NCBI GenBank assembly: GCA_003244125.1
Contig: QHBL01000269.1
Coordinates: 1-8,845, forward strand
Direction of reading: 5' to 3'
DNA length: 8,845 bases
Source: Chthoniobacterales bacterium
GTDB taxonomy: Bacteria > Verrucomicrobiota > Verrucomicrobiae > Chthoniobacterales > UBA10450
Below the pieces are notes generated by a model that saw only the letters and a program-made list of their open reading frames with translations, was not told where the DNA came from and did no database searches. The number at the start of each line of letters is the position of its first letter. The stretch's first letter is position 1. Shown piece by piece: positions 5,544 through 8,845 of this stretch. Made by a program: the position numbers and the translations under genes.

Positions 5544-7040
5544 TCACTTGCCCAGCTCGTAGAGATACTCCACAAACGACATCACCGCGCCGTCGTATCC
5601 TTGGATTTTCGGATTAGTCGAATCGATCACGTAATATTCATCTGGCGCGTGGGCACCGCTGCCGTGCCCCAGCCCGAAATGTCCACAAGCCAGACTGACC
5701 GGCGGGTTGGTGAAAATGTAACCGGGATACGAGCCGGCGTTCCACGGCCACATAATCGGATCAATTCCATCGCCCTTCAGCACTGACACCTGCGCCTGGA
5801 TCAACGGCGCGCTCGCCGGTGACGTCGTCGGATCGTAACCACCGGACATATTAACCTCGATGTCACTGAAACCATGCTTCGCCAAATGCGCTTTGAGCGC
5901 CGCGATCGCGTCGGCCGCCTTCATTCCCGGCACCAACCGCAAATCGAGTTTCGCTTCCGCGCGATGCGGCAGCACCGTCTTTCCGCCAGGACCAGTGTAG
6001 CCGCTGACCAGACCTTCGATGTTCACCGTCGGCTGCCCTTCCAAACGGTCGTTCGCCTTCTCCCACGGGAGATCGCCGATCCAATGTTGCACTTCGAACT
6101 GCTTCTTTTGCTGTTCCTCGCTTCGGCGCGCCGACGAGTCGGCGATCATCTTTTTCTCCTCCGCGCTAAGCGGCCGCGGCTTTGGATAATTGTCGATCGC
6201 GATCTCGTTCCCGTCCGCGGAGACCAGCGTGTCGAGCGCTTTCACCAAATGCCACGCCGGGCTGTCCACCATCGCCTTGAGCGAAGAGTGAATGTCCTTC
6301 CCCGGACCACGACCCCATTCCTCGCCGCTCGAAATCAACTGCACCTCGATCACGCCTTTCGCGCCCAGGCTTACCGTCACTTCCCCATCGCGATCCTGCA
6401 TCGACGACGGCATAAACACGCCGACACATTTCTTCAGCGCCGCTTCCACTTCCGGCTCGTGTACGATCTGGCCGATGTGCGGCGAACCAATCTCCTCCTC
6501 GCCTTCCGCCACCATCACCAGGTTCACCGGCAATTTTTTGCCGGCGCCTTTGATGGCGTGAAGTGCGGCCAGGAACGCTGACTCCGGCCCTTTCTGGTTC
6601 ACGGCACCACGGCCGACCATCGACTTGCCGAGTCCCGGCTTATCAACAATCTGCGCGTCGGTCGGCGACGAAGTCCATTCCGCCGGATCGAACTGTTTCA
6701 CATCGTACATGAAATAAAGCCCCACCGTCTTGGCTGCGCCCGCATCGAGCGTCGCAAACACGCCCGGCTTCCCATCGGTATTGATCACCGTCGCCTGCTG
6801 AAAGCCGGCCTCCTTCGCCATCTTCGCCATCAACTCCGCGCCCGCGGGAAAATTGAGATCCTCCGCCGCAATCGACGGCAGCTTGATCCAATCCTGCAAC
6901 CGCTTCACCGCCTCATCGTGTCGCTTCGTGATTTCGGCTTTGATCGGCGCGAGGTCCTCATCGGCTGCGTTGGAACGGCCAGCCGTTGCGAGGATGGCGA
7001 ATGCGGCGAGCGCTGCGCTGAAAAGAAATCTCCGGTTCAT
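5544..7040 (-). CDS. Secreted M20-family metallopeptidase homologue with non-canonical metal site
   Basis: The 498-residue protein has a signal peptide (M-N-R-R, hydrophobic core, S-N-A-A, cleavage near residue 25-26), so it is likely periplasmic. Its size and motif order match M20 peptidases of the carnosinase/dipeptidase kind: Y-D-V at 112-114 with D-P-A-E-W after it, G-R-G-A-V-N-Q-K-G-P at 143-152, E-G-E-E-E-I-G-S at 179-186 with the general-base Glu182 and metal Glu183, and G-A-H-A-P-D-E-Y at 462-469 with His464. Met111 replaces the usual first His, Asn148 the bridging Asp, and Ser around 212-213 the second-metal Asp. My recollection is that a whole subfamily shares Met-Tyr-Asp and Asn-Gln-Lys-Gly, so this need not be decay. 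It could be a peptidase with altered metal use or a binding protein. Start: ATG with TAAAGG at 7050-7045, four nt upstream. Confidence 0.85.
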   Translation of the reverse strand: MNRRFLFSAALAAFAILATAGRSNAADEDLAPIKAEITKRHDEAVKRLQDWIKLPSIAAEDLNFPAGAELMAKMAKEAGFQQATVINTDGKPGVFATLDAGAAKTVGLYFMYDVKQFDPAEWTSSPTDAQIVDKPGLGKSMVGRGAVNQKGPESAFLAALHAIKGAGKKLPVNLVMVAEGEEEIGSPHIGQIVHEPEVEAALKKCVGVFMPSSMQDRDGEVTVSLGAKGVIEVQLISSGEEWGRGPGKDIHSSLKAMVDSPAWHLVKALDTLVSADGNEIAIDNYPKPRPLSAEEKKMIADSSARRSEEQQKKQFEVQHWIGDLPWEKANDRLEGQPTVNIEGLVSGYTGPGGKTVLPHRAEAKLDLRLVPGMKAADAIAALKAHLAKHGFSDIEVNMSGGYDPTTSPASAPLIQAQVSVLKGDGIDPIMWPWNAGSYPGYIFTNPPVSLACGHFGLGHGSGAHAPDEYYVIDSTNPKIQGYDGAVMSFVEYLYELGK

Positions 7041-7163
7041 CCGGCCTTTATCTATTTTGCGCTCCTCACTGGCAATGCGAAATCATCGGGCGCGCAATCC
7101 GCAAACTATCGGCTGCATCTCTCGCTGTTGGCCTTATGCTAAGCTCCGTCTCCGACGGGCCTC
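7041..7163. promoter_or_regulatory. Divergent intergenic region (M20 gene / sensor kinase)
   Basis: 123 nt separate the start codons of two divergently transcribed genes, so promoters in both directions should lie here. On the minus strand TAAAGG (7050-7045) is the M20 ribosome-binding sequence; TTGCCA followed 17 nt later by GATAAA is promoter-like, but its -10 would overlap that site. On the plus strand no good -35/-10 pair and no Shine-Dalgarno before ATG 7164 were found. Shared regulation of the two genes is possible but unsupported. Confidence 0.4.
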
Positions 7164-8845
7164 ATGTTAACCGATGCACCGCTCGTGGAAGAGATCGAGA
7201 CCTACGCGCAGGATATCGTGGATACGGTGCGCGAGCCGCTGCTGATGCTCGACACCACGTTGCGCGTCCGGAGCGCGAACCGCGCCTTCTACCAGACGTT
7301 CCAGGTCTCTTCCGAAGAAACCGAGAACCGCCTCATCTATGAGTTGGGGAACGGCCAGTGGGACATCCCCGCGTTGCGAACACTGCTCGAGGACGTGATT
7401 CCGACCAGCTCCGTTTTTAACGACTTCGAGCTGGAGCACACTTTTCCGGTGATCGGCCGTCGCGTCATGCTGCTGAATGGCCGCAAGCTGCGCGCGGGGA
7501 GTCATGCCGAGTTGCTCGTCCTGGCGATGGAAGACGTGACGGAGCGGCGACGCTCCGAAGCGGATCTGAAGGCGATCGAGACCTACGCGCAGAACATTGT
7601 CGATACCGTGCGCGAGCCGCTCTTGATTCTCGATACGACCTTGCGGGTGCGATCGGGTAACCGCGCTTTTTACCAGGCCTTTCAGGTCTCTGCCGAAGAG
7701 ACCGAGAACCAGCTCATCTACGAGCTGGGCAATGGCCAGTGGGACATCCCCAGCCTGCGAACTCTTCTAGAAGATATTGTGCCGAAAAGCTCCGTGTTCA
7801 ATGACTTCGAGCTGGAGCATACCTTCCCTGTGATCGGGCGCCGCGTGATGCTACTGAACGCGCGCAAGCTGGAGGCAGGCCATCACGGGGAGCTGCTCGT
7901 CCTAGCGATGGAAGACGTCACCGCGCGCAAGCGGGCGGAAGAAGCGCTGCTGAAGGCGGGCGCGTTGCAGAGTGCGATTTTTAATAGCGCAAACTTCTCG
8001 AGCATCGCGACTGATGAGAAGGGCGTGATTCAGATTTTCAACGTCGGCGCTGAGCGCATGCTGGGCTACACGGCTGGCGATGTGATGAATAAGATCACTC
8101 CAGCCGACATTTCTGATCCGCAGGAAGTGATTGCGCGCGCGAAAGCTTTGAGCGCCGAGCTTGGCACCAGGATCGCACCGGGATTTGAGGCATTGGTTTT
8201 CAAGGCCTCGCGGGGGATCGAGGACATCTACGAATTGACCTACATCCGCAAGGACGAGAGCCGCTTCCCGGCCATCGTTTCGGTCACGGCGTTGCGCGAC
8301 GATCAAGGTGAAATCATCGGCTATCTGTTAATCGGGACCGATAACACGGCCCGCAAGCAAGTAGAAGCGGAGCGACTGCTGCTCGATCAGCGCGTGCGCG
8401 ATCAACAGTTCTATACGCGCTCGCTGATCGAATCGAACATTGATGCACTGATCACGACTGATCCGCGCGGCATTATCACCGACGTGAACAAGCAAATGGA
8501 AGCGCTCACCGGGTGCACGCGCGACGAGCTGATCGGCGCGCCCTTCAAGGACTACTTCACCGATCCGGAACGAGCCGAGGCCGGCATCAAGTTAGTGCTC
8601 GGCGAAGGCAAAGTTACCGATTACGAGCTGACCGCGCGCGCCCGTGACGGCAAGGAAACCGTGGTGTCCTATAACGCGAGCACATTTCACGACCGCGACC
8701 GGAAGCTGCAGGGAGTGTTCGCCGCGGCCCGCGATGTCACGGAACGCAAACGCTACGAGGAATCGTTGCAGCAGGCGAACCGCGCGAAGAGCGTCTTCCT
8801 GGCCAACATGAGCCATGAGCTACGCACGCCGCTCAACGCCATCAT
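7164..8845 (+). CDS. Multi-PAS sensor histidine kinase, 3'-truncated by the window
   Basis: An open frame of 560 codons runs from ATG 7164 to the window edge. The frame is closed upstream by TAA 7140-7142 and no other ATG lies between. Residues 11-126 and 138-253 are two nearly identical PAS domains of the kind found in CheB/CheR fusion proteins (E-P-L-L-x-L-D-T-T-L-R-V-R-S, G-N-G-Q-W-D-I-P). PAS3 (~268-395) and PAS4 (~418-530) are ordinary PAS/PAC units, each ending in a D-x-T-x-R-K/E-R-K type linker. The HisKA helix follows with S-H-E-L-R-T-P-L-N-A-I and phosphoacceptor His551 (codon 8814-8816). The HATPase domain and any receiver lie beyond the edge. There is no membrane helix, so it is a soluble sensor. 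The PAS inputs probably bind ligands or mediate dimer contacts; no cofactor can be named. No clear ribosome-binding site precedes the start. Confidence 0.92.
   Translation, partial: MLTDAPLVEEIETYAQDIVDTVREPLLMLDTTLRVRSANRAFYQTFQVSSEETENRLIYELGNGQWDIPALRTLLEDVIPTSSVFNDFELEHTFPVIGRRVMLLNGRKLRAGSHAELLVLAMEDVTERRRSEADLKAIETYAQNIVDTVREPLLILDTTLRVRSGNRAFYQAFQVSAEETENQLIYELGNGQWDIPSLRTLLEDIVPKSSVFNDFELEHTFPVIGRRVMLLNARKLEAGHHGELLVLAMEDVTARKRAEEALLKAGALQSAIFNSANFSSIATDEKGVIQIFNVGAERMLGYTAGDVMNKITPADISDPQEVIARAKALSAELGTRIAPGFEALVFKASRGIEDIYELTYIRKDESRFPAIVSVTALRDDQGEIIGYLLIGTDNTARKQVEAERLLLDQRVRDQQFYTRSLIESNIDALITTDPRGIITDVNKQMEALTGCTRDELIGAPFKDYFTDPERAEAGIKLVLGEGKVTDYELTARARDGKETVVSYNASTFHDRDRKLQGVFAAARDVTERKRYEESLQQANRAKSVFLANMSHELRTPLNAI
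7194..7541 (+). repeat. Tandem PAS duplication, copy 1
   Basis: Codons I-E-T-Y-A-Q through M-E-D-V-T, 116 residues. The same segment recurs exactly 381 nt later with no insertion or deletion. Of 116 residues, 102 are identical by direct comparison. Confidence 0.95.
7575..7922 (+). repeat. Tandem PAS duplication, copy 2
   Basis: Second copy of the 116-residue unit, 14 residues different from copy 1 (for example Asn for Asp after A-Q, Lys for Thr before S-S-V-F-N-D). Many third codon positions differ while the protein is conserved, so both copies appear to be under selection and the repeat is not an assembly echo. Confidence 0.95.

Noticed and set aside
5874..6581. 235-codon plus-strand frame opposite the M20 gene.
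   Set aside because: Arg/His/Leu-rich antisense shadow; the opposite strand carries clear M20 motifs and a signal peptide.
7167..7505. Minus-strand frame opposite the first PAS domain.
   Set aside because: The plus-strand PAS sequence is conserved between two copies at the protein level, so the antisense frame is incidental.
1..8845. A defence system, prophage, integrase, transposase, CRISPR array or biosynthetic cluster.
   Set aside because: No hallmark gene, terminal inverted repeat or spaced direct-repeat array was found on either strand. The permease relic is the only sign of rearrangement.

Overview
The window is GC-rich bacterial chromosome holding a mixture of housekeeping, secreted and signalling genes, with one clearly decayed gene. 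No phage, IS, CRISPR or RNA gene could be supported. The gene types (kelch-repeat tail, DUF4440/SnoaL-like secreted protein, acidobacterial-type duplicated permease remnant, cyclase-TolB-TPR fusion, CheB/CheR-type PAS pair) suggest a soil bacterium. My best guess is Verrucomicrobiota of the Chthoniobacter/Udaeobacter kind, with Acidobacteriota as the alternative; this rests on remembered family distribution, not on a marker gene.

Layout. Positions 2-79 (+) are the last 25 codons of a kelch-type beta-propeller protein. Positions 80-483 are non-coding as far as I can see and contain several perfect dyads. Positions 484-941 (+) hold a small secreted NTF2-fold (DUF4440-like) protein whose signal peptide and domain lie in different frames. 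Positions 1030-1740 (+) encode RsmI, the 16S rRNA 2'-O-ribose methyltransferase. Immediately after its stop, 1741-2523 (+) is the wreck of an FtsX/MacB-type ABC permease with at least five frame changes and an internal deletion. A strong hairpin (2561-2582) separates this from three minus-strand genes: a secreted papain-like (CHAP/NlpC-like) putative cysteine hydrolase (2607-3176), a class III cyclase-homology/TolB-like/TPR protein (3409-5484), and a secreted M20-family peptidase homologue (5544-7040). From 7164 to the right edge (+), divergent from the peptidase, runs a multi-PAS sensor histidine kinase that is cut by the window just after its phosphoacceptor His.

How the genes relate. The M20 gene and the cyclase-TPR gene are 59 nt apart on the same strand and could be co-transcribed. 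The cysteine-hydrolase gene lies 232 nt further on and has its own promoter-like sequence. The kinase is transcribed away from the M20 gene across a 123-nt divergent gap. I see no evidence that these genes form one dedicated system.

The most notable points are: an M20 homologue lacking several canonical metal ligands; a cyclase domain with Asn and Asp exchanged relative to two canonical catalytic positions; an exact 381-bp-period, indel-free tandem PAS duplication; a frameshift separating a signal peptide from its domain; and a multiply frameshifted permease relic lying directly against rsmI.
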